Below are positions 24,856 to 32,429 of a stretch of DNA of 35,030 bases, in pieces (the stretch's first letter is position 1; each line of letters opens with the position of its first letter). The notes beneath the pieces are model-generated. The model had not been told where the DNA came from. It ran no database searches and saw only the letters and a list, made by a program, of their open reading frames with translations. This DNA comes from Methylobacterium tarhaniae. Lineage in GTDB: Bacteria > Pseudomonadota > Alphaproteobacteria > Rhizobiales > Beijerinckiaceae. The position numbers and the translations under genes are program-made. The stretch spans positions 1-35,030 of the forward strand of contig NZ_LABZ01000068.1 in the NCBI RefSeq assembly GCF_001043955.1, read 5' to 3'.

Positions 24856-25803
24856 GGGTCCGGGCTCCGCGGCGGCCTGCTTCCCGCGGGCCTTCGCGGC
24901 CCGGGTCTCCTGTGCCCGGGCGGTCTCGCGCAGGCGCCGCAGGCGCTCCGCCAGGCCGGCGCGGGTCGCCGGCCACCAGCCGCGGCCGGGCATGTCGGCT
25001 GCCGCCGCCGGCACCGTCTCGGCGATCTCCCCGAAGCTCGGCATCCGCCACCAGCCCCAGACCAGCGGCCCCGGCGCGGTGATCGCCGGGTAATGGGCCA
25101 GCGCCCCGGTCTCGGCGATGGGGGCGTCGTCGAGGGCCTCGAACACCACCACGCCGGCCTCCGCCACCTCCACCGCGGCGCCGAGCGGCGGCGGATCGCT
25201 CCGCGGCACCGGGTGGCGGCGGCGCCGGCGCTCCGCCTCGGCGGCCGGGTCGCGGGCGGCCTCGCGCCGGGCGCGGCGCGCGGCCGGCTCGTTCGCCGCG
25301 GCCGCCTCCTCGATCACCGGCCAGGCCTCCTTCAGCGCCTCGTAGGAGCGCCAGGGCACCCGCCAGGCCCGGATCTCCGGCGCCCAGGCGGCGAACGGGA
25401 TGGTGCGCAGGGTGTCCACCACGAGGCGCGAATAGGGCGTCCGGACCACCAGCGCATCGGGACCCGCCGCAAGGTAAGGGCTCTCCAGCGGCTCGAAGGC
25501 GTAGGCGTCGCGGCCCTTGTCGTCGCCGTAGGCGTCCAGCGCGGAGATCTCCCGGGCGATCCAGGCATCGGCCCGCTGCTCGGCGGTGGTGCCGGGCACG
25601 AACCAGCGCCGCAGCTTCCGCCGCCAGCGGGCCGTCGGAAAATTGTCCTTGAAGCGGGCGAGCAGGGCGCGGTCGAACGGCATCGCCACCAGCACCCCGG
25701 GGCGCTTGGCGGTGCCGGGCGCCACCGCGAAGCCCGCCCCCCGGGCGACCTCGCCCGCAGGCGCCTCCGGCGCGCCGTTCGCTTCCTCGCCCGCGTCGGA
25801 CAC
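24850..25803 (-). CDS. Unrecognised protein with two HARP-like repeats
   Basis: 317 residues from a GTG start that lies 8 nt after the PRC-barrel stop, so it is probably co-translated. Two segments align with each other: 42-81 ('PFDRALLARFKDNFPTARW', then 'RRWFVP') and 123-161 ('PYSRLVVDTLRTIPFAAW', then 'IRAWRVP'). The shared pattern, Pro-aromatic-x-Arg, a hydrophobic helix, Pro-x-Ala-x-Trp, then Trp-x-Val-Pro and a Trp-ended helix, resembles the HARP domain of SMARCAL1-type annealing helicases. There is no helicase domain. The middle is Arg-rich and the C-terminal third has Trp-rich pieces ('VWGWWRMPSF', 'GRGWWP') and a basic tail. It may bind DNA or RNA; the function is unknown. It has no signal peptide. 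Confidence 0.65.
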   Translation of the reverse strand: MSDAGEEANGAPEAPAGEVARGAGFAVAPGTAKRPGVLVAMPFDRALLARFKDNFPTARWRRKLRRWFVPGTTAEQRADAWIAREISALDAYGDDKGRDAYAFEPLESPYLAAGPDALVVRTPYSRLVVDTLRTIPFAAWAPEIRAWRVPWRSYEALKEAWPVIEEAAAANEPAARRARREAARDPAAEAERRRRRHPVPRSDPPPLGAAVEVAEAGVVVFEALDDAPIAETGALAHYPAITAPGPLVWGWWRMPSFGEIAETVPAAAADMPGRGWWPATRAGLAERLRRLRETARAQETRAAKARGKQAAAEPGPR

Positions 25804-25811
25804 GGCCCGTC

Positions 25812-26246
25812 TCAGATCGTCGGGGCGCGGCCGCCGTAGTAATCGTCGAGGCGCCCGCCATAGGACGGGTCCGTGAACGGGTCCTCGCCCGGGCCGTGCC
25901 GCGGTGCGCCGGCCAGGGTGTCGGCATCGATGTCGATGACGTAGCCGCCGAGCCGCACGTCGTAGGTCAGGGCCTTCCACGGCACCGGATGATAGCTCTC
26001 GCCGAAGCCCAGGAACCCGCCGAAGGACAGGACCGCGTAGGCGACCTGGCCCGTGACCTTGTCGACCATGAAGTTGTAGACGCTGCCGAGATGCTCGCCC
26101 TTGCGGTCGTAGACGGCGGTGCCCTCGACCTTGTTCGAGGCGATCAGCCGGCGGGTCTCGTCGAGGGCGATGCCGTCGCCGGAGGGGTCGAGCTCCATCG
26201 AGCCGGGCTCGCGCAAGGAGCGTTCGTTCGGGAGTTCGGTCGGCAT
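25812..26246 (-). CDS. PRC-barrel domain protein
   Basis: 144 residues. The PRC-barrel core runs about 36-110 ('LIASNKVEGTAVYDRKGEHLG', 'VYNFMVDKVTGQVAYAVLSFGG', 'HPVPWKALTYD'). PRC barrels are small beta-barrels found in the photosynthetic reaction-centre H subunit, RimM and many stress proteins. The single-barrel type with this 'GxxVYDxxGExLGxV' pattern is common in Methylobacterium and rhizobia, usually of unknown role. Ribosome site GGAG about 6 nt upstream. It is followed 8 nt later by the HARP-like protein and preceded by the DUF2721 gene, 66 nt away. Confidence 0.88.
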   Translation of the reverse strand: MPTELPNERSLREPGSMELDPSGDGIALDETRRLIASNKVEGTAVYDRKGEHLGSVYNFMVDKVTGQVAYAVLSFGGFLGFGESYHPVPWKALTYDVRLGGYVIDIDADTLAGAPRHGPGEDPFTDPSYGGRLDDYYGGRAPTI

Positions 26247-26312
26247 GGCGCGCTCCGGGTCGGGGACAGGGTTCCTCGGGGGAACCGGGCTCGTCGGCGA
26301 CGGTTCCGCGCC

Positions 26313-26801
26313 TCAGCGCGCCACGCGGTCCTCCCGCGTGTCCGTCTGGGCGTCCTCCTGCTGCTGCGCGGCCACCTCGGTGCGCACGGTGCGGCTCGCC
26401 AGCATCATCTCGACCGCGAAGGCGGTCAGCGAGGCCAGGGTGCAGACGATCGCGGTGCCGAACAGGGCGAACAGCACGCTCGCCACCGCGGCGTCCCGCA
26501 GGGTGCCGAGGAACAGCGTCAGCACCGCGCCGCAGATCGCGACGCCGCCGATGGCCGCGATCACCACCGCCACGTCGAGGGCGAGGCTGCGCCGGCGCAG
26601 GTCCCGGAGCCGGGCCTGGTCGCCGGGCCGCTCGGTCGCGCGGTCGGAGAGCTTCTCCACCTGATCGGCGACGCGGGCGTGGCGGGTCGAGAAGACGTTG
26701 AGCAGCGTCGCGATGCCGGAGAGCAGGAAGACCGGCGTCAGCGCCACCTGGATGATGTGGGCGGTCGAGTCGACCTGGGACGGATCGGCGGAAGGGATCA
26801 T
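26313..26801 (-). CDS. DUF2721 membrane protein
   Basis: 162 residues with three predicted membrane helices. The DUF2721 signature 'STAHIIQVALTPVFLLSGIATLLNVFSTRHARV' is at residues 11-43, followed by a basic cytoplasmic loop ('RLRDLRRRSLALDV') and two more helices. The C-terminal tail is polar. Function is unknown for the family. The start is placed at ATG 26801 by comparison with the family N-terminus; it has no good Shine-Dalgarno, and an ATG at 26840 is an alternative. Probably first of a three-gene minus-strand group with the PRC-barrel and HARP-like genes. Confidence 0.78.
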   Translation of the reverse strand: MIPSADPSQVDSTAHIIQVALTPVFLLSGIATLLNVFSTRHARVADQVEKLSDRATERPGDQARLRDLRRRSLALDVAVVIAAIGGVAICGAVLTLFLGTLRDAAVASVLFALFGTAIVCTLASLTAFAVEMMLASRTVRTEVAAQQQEDAQTDTREDRVAR

Positions 26802-27233
26802 GCGGGATCGGGGGAGCGAGGGCGGGACGAGCCGCGCCATGTGCGCGCGCCATGTGCGAAGGCCGGGGCGCGGGTCCCCGACGCGACGGATGCCGGGCCG
26901 GACATCGCGCCCCCCGGAGATAGGGCGCCGCGGCACGACGGCATCACGGCGCAGGGCGCCCGGGGAGCGACATCCCCGCATCATGGCGCCGCATGCCGTC
27001 GTGAAAAGTCTATTTTCCGAAAGTCTCGGCGCGTGATCCGGCTCACCCAGGTCCGCTAGGTCATGCCTTGAGATCGTTGCCGCGCATAATTGAGTATAAT
27101 TTTAGGGAATATCGCTGACGGGGTGGCTCTGCGGGGTGGCCATGGGCGGCTGCATTGCACCTTTGGCCTGAGCGCATTGCCGGAACCTTGACGTCCGGCT
27201 GGTGGAAAACTACCCCTGCGCGCAGGAGTTGCA
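26802..27233. other. 432-nt divergent spacer, no gene seen
   Basis: Between the DUF2721 gene (minus) and the PAS gene (plus). It contains a perfect 13-nt tandem repeat, CGCGCCATGTGCG twice (26833-26858), just upstream of DUF2721, and an A/T-rich patch around 27080-27110 with TATAAT. The open frames across it lack ribosome sites and domains. No tRNA or known RNA motif was recognised. Confidence 0.5.
27095..27100 (+). promoter_or_regulatory. Consensus -10 box upstream of the PAS gene
   Basis: A perfect TATAAT in a GC-rich genome, 134 nt before the PAS start. The best -35-like sequences (TTGAGA, TTGCCG) are at wrong distances (21 and 12 nt), so the promoter may need an activator or a different sigma factor. 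Low confidence. Confidence 0.3.
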
Positions 27234-27860
27234 ATGTGTCCCGCGGGTGGGCGGTCCGGCGGGACGTGGTCGGCGGAGATGGATGTGCGGGGACGAAACG
27301 GGGAGCCGGCGGATCTGCCGCCGGGAGCGCTGGCGGCGGCCTGTGCGGCGCAGGACGCGGTGGCGACCTGGCAATGGGATATCGGTCGCGACATCCTGTG
27401 CGGCGACGACCGCATGGCGGCCTTCCACGGGCTCGATCCCGCCTGCCTGCGCTCCGGCGCTCCGATCCCCCTCCTCCTGGAGCGCATCCACCCGGAGGAC
27501 CGCGACGGCGTGCTGGCCCGGATCCGCCGGGCGGCGGCGGAGGGCGGGTCCTACGTCCTGCCCTATCGGCTGCTGGCGCGGGACGGCGACGTGCGCTGGG
27601 TCGTGGCCTGCGGCCGCTGCGACCGCGACGCGGCGGGCCGGCCGACCGAGGGACGGGGCGTCGTCGTCGACCTGACCGGTGCCCGACCCGACGAGCCCGT
27701 CGCCCATCCCCTGGAGCGCGCCGCCGAGCACGGCATCGCCGTCCGCCGCGCGGTCGACGACTGGCACGATCCGTTCCTGCGCCGCCTCGCCGACATGCTG
27801 CTCCTGGAGATCGGCCGCGGCCTCGCGGCCGACCAGGCGCCGTCCGCCTGGACGAACTGA
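27234..27860 (+). CDS. Free-standing PAS (PAS_3 fold) protein
   Basis: 208 residues. One PAS domain spans about 42-150: 'VATWQWDIGRDILCGDDRMA', 'LLERIHPEDRDGVLARI', 'SYVLPYRLLARDGDVRWVVACGR', ending 'GRGVVVDLTGA'. 'HPEDR' and 'RWV' mark the PAS_3/PAC type. There is no kinase, GGDEF, HTH or other output domain; the C-terminal 55 residues are a probable helix. It may sense a small molecule and work by contacting a partner. AGGAG lies 6 nt before ATG 27234, which decides the start over an internal ATG at 27279. Convergent with the VOC gene. Confidence 0.8.
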   Translation: MCPAGGRSGGTWSAEMDVRGRNGEPADLPPGALAAACAAQDAVATWQWDIGRDILCGDDRMAAFHGLDPACLRSGAPIPLLLERIHPEDRDGVLARIRRAAAEGGSYVLPYRLLARDGDVRWVVACGRCDRDAAGRPTEGRGVVVDLTGARPDEPVAHPLERAAEHGIAVRRAVDDWHDPFLRRLADMLLLEIGRGLAADQAPSAWTN

Positions 27861-27862
27861 CG

Positions 27863-27879
27863 GCGCCGCCGCGCGGCGC
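27863..27879. terminator. Shared hairpin between the PAS and VOC genes
   Basis: GCGCCGC (27863-27869) and GCGGCGC (27873-27879), loop CGC, sit in the 39-nt gap between two convergent stops. With no T-run on either side it may be a weak bidirectional terminator. Confidence 0.4.
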
Positions 27880-27899
27880 GTCAGCCCATCGCGGGTGAT

Positions 27900-28691
27900 C
27901 TAGCCTGCCACGATCGCGAGCCGCGCCCCGTGGGTGAGGCGCAGGTCGAGGTCGCCCGCTCCCGTCGCGGCCCGGAACGCCGCCGCGACCGGGCCCTCGC
28001 CCCGCGCCGCGAGCGCCTCCGCCAGGGCCCCGTCCGATCCCTTCGGGCTCGCCAGGGTGACGGTGGTGGCGGGACCGAGCGGCAGGGTCACGGCGCGGGC
28101 CGGGCTCCCCGAGATCTCCGCCTCGACGATCGGCGCGTCGGCTCCGGTGCCGAGCAGGGCGGCGTAGCGGGCGCGGGACGCCTCGACGTCGCGCACCGCC
28201 ACCGTCACCGACGCCACGGCCGTGACCCCGTTGTCGTGGCGGCGCACGTCGCCCTCCTGCACCCGAAGCGCGCGGGGCGTGACGTCGCCGCACAGGAACG
28301 GCACGTCGGAGCCCGGCGCCCGCGCGGTCTTCCAGTCGAGGCGGGCGCCGTCCGGCCGGAAGCGGCCGCCGGGGACCGGGTCGGCGATGTCGAGCCCGCG
28401 GGCTTGCGCCGCCTTCACGTCGGCGTCGATGTCGGAGGGCAGCAGCGCGTGGTCGAGGAAGCCCTCGCCGGCGCGATGATAGACCTCGGACCAGCGGTTG
28501 CCGGGCTCCGGCGTCTTGAAGGCGATCAGCTCCAGGTAGGCGCCGTCCGCCAGCACCACCAGCACGTTGTGGGTGATGCCGTTCTGGTGCTCGCCGCCGC
28601 GGATCACCGTGAAGCCGAGGGCGGAGTAATCCGCGAAGGCGGCGTCGAGGTCGGCGACCGCGATGACGAGATGGTCGAGGGTGAGGGGCAT
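27900..28691 (-). CDS. VOC-family protein, glyoxalase-like (Glyoxalase_3 type)
   Basis: 263 residues. The N-terminus 'LDHLVIAVADLDAAFADYSALGFTVIRGG' is a standard vicinal-oxygen-chelate module opening, with metal-type His6 or His7 region and 'LELIAF' later in the module. A second, weaker module starts near 'VASVTVAVRDVEASRARYAALLG' (about 160). This two-module, single-chain form fits the glyoxalase_3-like group of unknown substrate. AGAGGAAA precedes the ATG. It lies 29 nt downstream of the ABC ATPase gene and is probably the last gene of that operon, so it may act on an imported compound; that is inference. Confidence 0.82.
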   Translation of the reverse strand: MPLTLDHLVIAVADLDAAFADYSALGFTVIRGGEHQNGITHNVLVVLADGAYLELIAFKTPEPGNRWSEVYHRAGEGFLDHALLPSDIDADVKAAQARGLDIADPVPGGRFRPDGARLDWKTARAPGSDVPFLCGDVTPRALRVQEGDVRRHDNGVTAVASVTVAVRDVEASRARYAALLGTGADAPIVEAEISGSPARAVTLPLGPATTVTLASPKGSDGALAEALAARGEGPVAAAFRAATGAGDLDLRLTHGARLAIVAG

Positions 28692-28720
28692 CGGGGTTTC
28701 CTCTTCAGGCGGCCGGCCCG

Positions 28721-30352
28721 TCAGGCCGCGGGGACCTGCGGGCGGCCGGGGATCCAGGAGCGGCCGGGCACCGCCTCCAGGAGGGCACGGGTATAGGCGG
28801 CCTGCGGGGCGGCGAAGACCTCCGCGGTCGGGCCGGCCTCGACGACGGCGCCGTCCTTCATCACGGCGATGCGGTCGCAGATCTGGCCGGCGACCCGCAG
28901 GTCGTGGGTGATGAACAGCATCGAGAGCTTGAGCCGGTCGCGCAGCGAGTCGAGCAGCGCCAGCACCTGGGCCTGGACCGACACGTCGAGGGCCGAGACC
29001 GGCTCGTCGGCGACCAGCACCTCGGGTTCGAGGGCGAGCGCCCGGGCGAGCCCGATGCGCTGGCGCTGGCCGCCGGAGAATTCGTGCGGGAAGCGGTCCA
29101 TGGCGGACGGATCGAGCCCGACGAGGCCGAACAGGTCCCGTGCCTTCGCCAGCGCCTCGGATCGGGAGACGCCCTGGAGCATCGGCCCCTGCGCCACCAG
29201 CTCCCCGGCGCGCCGGCGCGGGTTGAGCGAGGCGAAGGGGTCCTGGAACACCATCTGCACCCGGCGGGCCTGGCCCCGCATCTCGCGGCGCGACAGGCGG
29301 GCCAGATCGGTATCGCCGAGGCGGATCGTGCCGCTGTCGGGATCGAGCAGGCGCACGATGCAGCGGGCCAGCGTCGACTTGCCGGAGCCCGATTCGCCGA
29401 CGATGCCGAGCGTCGTGCCCCGGGGCAGGGCCAGGCTCACGTCCTTGACCGCGTGGGTGACGCGGGCCCGGCCCGGGATGAGGCCGCCGCCCTTGCGGTA
29501 GGTCTTCGAGACGCCGTCGAGCGACAGGATCGCGGGCCCGGAGGCCGGGCGCGGCGGGCGCGGCAGCAGCGGCGGCACCGCGCCGATCAGCGCCTTCGTG
29601 TAGGGCGCCTGCGGATGGTTGAGCACGGCACCGGCCGGGCCTTCCTCGACGAGGCGCCCGGCCTGCATCACCGCGACCCGGTCGGCGATCTCCGCCACCA
29701 CCCCGAAATCGTGGGTGATGAACAGCACGCCCATGCCGCGCCGGGCCTGGATCTCGCGGATGAGCGCCAGGATCCGCCCCTGCGTCGTCACGTCCAGCGC
29801 CGTGGTCGGCTCGTCGGCGATGAGGAGGGCCGGCTCCAGCGCCAGCGCCATGGCGATCATCACCCGCTGGCGCTGCCCGCCCGAGAGCTCGTGCGGGTAG
29901 GCCCGGAGCGCCGCCGCCGGGTCGGGCATCCGCACCTCGGCCAGCAGCGCCAGGGTCTTGTCCCGGATCTCCCGGGCACCGAGCGTGGTGTGGATGCGGA
30001 AGGTCTCGGCGATCTGGTCGCCGGCCCGGCGCAGGGGGTTCAGGGCCGTCATCGGCTCCTGGAAGATCATGCCGATCGAGGCACCCCGCAGGCGCCGCAT
30101 CTCGGCCTCCGAGGCGGGGACGAGGTCGCGGCCCTGGAACAGCACCTGCCCGGCATCGGGCCGCACGCCCGGCGGCAGCAGCCGCATGACCGTGTTGGCG
30201 AGGACCGACTTGCCCGAGCCCGACTCGCCGACGACGCACAGGATCTCGTTGGCGGCGAGCGACAGCGAGACGTCGGCCAGCGCGTGGCTGCGGTCGGCCC
30301 CCGGCGGCAGGCGGACCGAGAGCGTCTGGACCGAGAGGAGGGTGTCGCTCAT
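28721..30352 (-). CDS. Peptide/nickel-type ABC transporter, fused double ATPase
   Basis: 543 residues holding two complete nucleotide-binding domains. NBD1: Walker A 'GESGSGKSV' (42-50), signature 'LSGGQRQR', Walker B 'ALLIADEPT'. NBD2 begins near residue 290: Walker A 'GESGSGKST', signature 'FSGGQRQR', Walker B 'VLVADEPV'. Each has the oligopeptide-type C-terminal tail ending '[14 protein letters not shown]' or '[14 protein letters not shown]', as in OppD/OppF or GsiA. Both sites look catalytically intact. It energises import through the two permeases encoded upstream. Its ATG overlaps the permease stop (ATGA), so translation is coupled. A longer open frame upstream is antisense-like read-through and is rejected. 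Confidence 0.93.
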   Translation of the reverse strand: MSDTLLSVQTLSVRLPPGADRSHALADVSLSLAANEILCVVGESGSGKSVLANTVMRLLPPGVRPDAGQVLFQGRDLVPASEAEMRRLRGASIGMIFQEPMTALNPLRRAGDQIAETFRIHTTLGAREIRDKTLALLAEVRMPDPAAALRAYPHELSGGQRQRVMIAMALALEPALLIADEPTTALDVTTQGRILALIREIQARRGMGVLFITHDFGVVAEIADRVAVMQAGRLVEEGPAGAVLNHPQAPYTKALIGAVPPLLPRPPRPASGPAILSLDGVSKTYRKGGGLIPGRARVTHAVKDVSLALPRGTTLGIVGESGSGKSTLARCIVRLLDPDSGTIRLGDTDLARLSRREMRGQARRVQMVFQDPFASLNPRRRAGELVAQGPMLQGVSRSEALAKARDLFGLVGLDPSAMDRFPHEFSGGQRQRIGLARALALEPEVLVADEPVSALDVSVQAQVLALLDSLRDRLKLSMLFITHDLRVAGQICDRIAVMKDGAVVEAGPTAEVFAAPQAAYTRALLEAVPGRSWIPGRPQVPAA

Positions 30353-31200
30353 GACGCGGTTTTCACGGGGGCGGGGCCGCGCAGGCGCGGGTTGAAGGCG
30401 TCGTTGAGGCCCTGGCCGACCAGCGACACGGCGAGCACCGTCACCAGGATCGCCAGTCCGGGGATCGCCGAGACGTACCATTGGGTGCGCAGCACGCCCC
30501 GCCCGGCCCCGATCAGGTTGCCCCAGGAGGCGACGTTCGGATCCGAGAGGTTGAGGAAGGCCAGCGCGCTCTCGAGCAGGATCGCCACCGCCATCACCAC
30601 GCTGGCATAGACGATCACCGGCGGCAGGGCGTTGGGCAGGATCTCGCGGGCGATGATGCGGGCATCCCCCATGCCGAGCACCCGGCAGGCCTGGACGAAT
30701 TCGCGGTTGCGCAGGGAGAGGAACTCCGCCCGGGTGAGCCGGGCCGGGGCGGGCCAGGAGACGAGCCCGATCGCCACCGTGACGGTGGTGATGTCCGAGC
30801 CGAACACCGCCACCAGCACGAGCAGCAGCAGGAAGTTCGGCAGGGTCTGGAACGCCTCCGTCACCCGCATCAGGGCGTCGTCGACGATCCCGCCGTAGAA
30901 GCCCGCCACCGCGCCGACCGCGATGCCGATCGCGATGGCGATCACCGTCGCGACGAGGCCGATCAGCAGCGAGACCCGGGCGCCGTGGAACACCTGGGCG
31001 GCGATGTCGCGCCCGCTCGCATCGGTGCCGAGCCAGACCTTCGGGTTGGCGAAGGGCCATTGCAGCGGCCGGCCGGCGAGGCCGAGCGGGTCCTTCGGGA
31101 ACAGCACCGGCGCGGCGAGCGCGACGGCGAGCACCAGGAGGAGCAGCACGGCGCCCAGAACCGCCGCCGGGTTGCGCAGGTAGCGTGTCAGAGCCGCCAT
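30349..31200 (-). CDS. Peptide/nickel-type ABC permease, DppC/OppC-like
   Basis: 283 residues with about six membrane helices. The 'WLGTDASGRDIAAQVFHGARVSLLIG' segment is the typical DppC/OppC N-terminal domain end. The EAA loop that docks the ATPase is visible at 'VLGMGDARIIAREILPNALPP'. It pairs with the DppB-like permease encoded immediately before it (4 nt gap). Its stop overlaps the start of the ATPase gene. Substrate class: peptides, nickel-chelates, opines or similar; not resolvable further. Confidence 0.92.
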   Translation of the reverse strand: MAALTRYLRNPAAVLGAVLLLLVLAVALAAPVLFPKDPLGLAGRPLQWPFANPKVWLGTDASGRDIAAQVFHGARVSLLIGLVATVIAIAIGIAVGAVAGFYGGIVDDALMRVTEAFQTLPNFLLLLVLVAVFGSDITTVTVAIGLVSWPAPARLTRAEFLSLRNREFVQACRVLGMGDARIIAREILPNALPPVIVYASVVMAVAILLESALAFLNLSDPNVASWGNLIGAGRGVLRTQWYVSAIPGLAILVTVLAVSLVGQGLNDAFNPRLRGPAPVKTAS

Positions 31201-31204
31201 CGCG

Positions 31205-32182
31205 TCAGCGCCCCGCCGCGATGCGCGGATCGAGCCGGCCGTAGATCAGGTCGACCACGAAATTCACCGTGATGACGAGGAGCGCCGAGACGAACACGAT
31301 GCCGAGCAGGGTGTTGAGGTCGCGCTGCACCACCGATTCGTAGGCGAGCCGCCCGAGGCCGGGTAGCGCGAACACGCTCTCCACCACCACCGAGCCGCCG
31401 AGCATCGTGCCGGCTTGCAACCCCACCAGGGTCACCATGGGGAGGAGCGCGTTGCGCAGGGCGTGGTGGACGATCACGCCGGTCTCCCCCAGCCCCTTGG
31501 CGCGGGCGGTGCGGACGTAGTCGAGGCTCATCACCTCCAGCATCGAGGCGCGCATGATCCGCAGGTACGTGGCGAGGAAGACGAGAGCCAGGGTCAGGGT
31601 CGGCAGGACGAGGTGGCGGGCGATGTCGAGGATCCGGGCGAGGCCGGTATGGCCCGCGCCGACCTCCTCGATGCCGCCGGCCGGCAGCCAGCCGAGATGG
31701 ATCGCGAACAGCACGATCCCCATCAGGCCGAACCAGAACGACGGCGTGGCGTAGAACATCAGGCCGAGCGTCGAGATCAGGGTGTCGGGCCATTGCCCGA
31801 TCCGCCGCGCCGCGAGCACGCCGAGCACGATCCCGCCGAGGAAGGCAAGGCTGAGCGAGGCGCCCATCAGCATGAGCGTCACCGGCAGGCGCTCGGCGAT
31901 CACCGTGGCGACCGGTTTGCCGTAGATCGCCGACTGGCCGAGGTCGAGCTGCACCAGCCGCCACAGGTAGCGGGCGAGCTGGGCCGCCGCCGGCAGGTCG
32001 AGCCCGTAATAGCGGCGCAGCTCCTCGGCGGTCGCCGGATCGCCGCCGCCCATCTGGGCCATCAGGGCGTCCACGGTGTCGCCGGGGGCGAGCTGGAGCA
32101 GCAGGAACAGCCCCGCCAGGATGACGAGGAGCGTCGGCAGGCTGGCGGCGAGGCGGCGCAGCGCCAGGAGGAGGATGGTCAT
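31205..32182 (-). CDS. Peptide/nickel-type ABC permease, DppB/OppB-like
   Basis: 325 residues with six or seven membrane helices. The N-terminal helix with 'LAPGDTVDALM' is typical of DppB. The EAA loop is 'YVRTARAKGLGETGVIVHHALRNALLP', and the end 'DLIYGRLDPRI' is a family hallmark. GAGG precedes the ATG at 32182. It is first of the tightly spaced permease-permease-ATPase-VOC unit; its upstream gene, the binding protein, is separated by a repeat-filled 247-nt gap. Confidence 0.93.
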   Translation of the reverse strand: MTILLLALRRLAASLPTLLVILAGLFLLLQLAPGDTVDALMAQMGGGDPATAEELRRYYGLDLPAAAQLARYLWRLVQLDLGQSAIYGKPVATVIAERLPVTLMLMGASLSLAFLGGIVLGVLAARRIGQWPDTLISTLGLMFYATPSFWFGLMGIVLFAIHLGWLPAGGIEEVGAGHTGLARILDIARHLVLPTLTLALVFLATYLRIMRASMLEVMSLDYVRTARAKGLGETGVIVHHALRNALLPMVTLVGLQAGTMLGGSVVVESVFALPGLGRLAYESVVQRDLNTLLGIVFVSALLVITVNFVVDLIYGRLDPRIAAGR

Positions 32183-32212
32183 GGGTGGGCCTCAGGCGCC
32201 GCGCCGCCCCGA

Positions 32213-32399
32213 ATCCTCCCCCCTCGGCGGGGGAGGGTGGCGAACGGAGTGGGCGCAGCGGGACGAAGTCCCGCCGAAAGGGGCGGCGCGACGCTGAAGC
32301 ACGTGGCGCTCTTCATGACGCGCGCGACCCTTCCGGAACCGTGGTTCCCCTCTCCCGGCCTGCTCCGCAGGCCACCCTCCCCCGCAGTGGGGGGAGGGT
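32213..32399. repeat. Dispersed paired-hairpin repeat, copy 2
   Basis: Occupies the 247-nt gap between the binding-protein stop and the first permease start. Like copy 1 at 6604-6783 it has C/G-rich hairpins at both ends (CCCTC-GGCGG-GGGAGGG near 32220-32237 and CCCTCCCCC-GCAGTG-GGGGGAGGG near 32375-32398), and shares GCGCGACGCTGA (32288-32299) and CCGGAA-CGTGGTTCCCCTCTCCCGG around 32334-32359. No coding content. It may act as a partial terminator, keeping binding-protein mRNA above permease mRNA. Confidence 0.75.
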
Positions 32400-32429
32400 T
32401 ACGCGTCGCGCGCGTCATCAACGAAGGTT

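Noticed and set aside
24850..26853. 667-codon frame joining the HARP-like protein with sequence overlapping PRC-barrel and DUF2721
   Set aside because: The PRC-barrel and DUF2721 genes occupy the upstream part in other frames with clear domains. The GTG at 25803, 8 nt after the PRC stop, is the better start.
30353..31060. N-terminal extension of the double ATPase into the permease gene
   Set aside because: It is out of frame with the permease, which is complete, and the ATPase ATG overlaps the permease stop in the usual ATGA manner.
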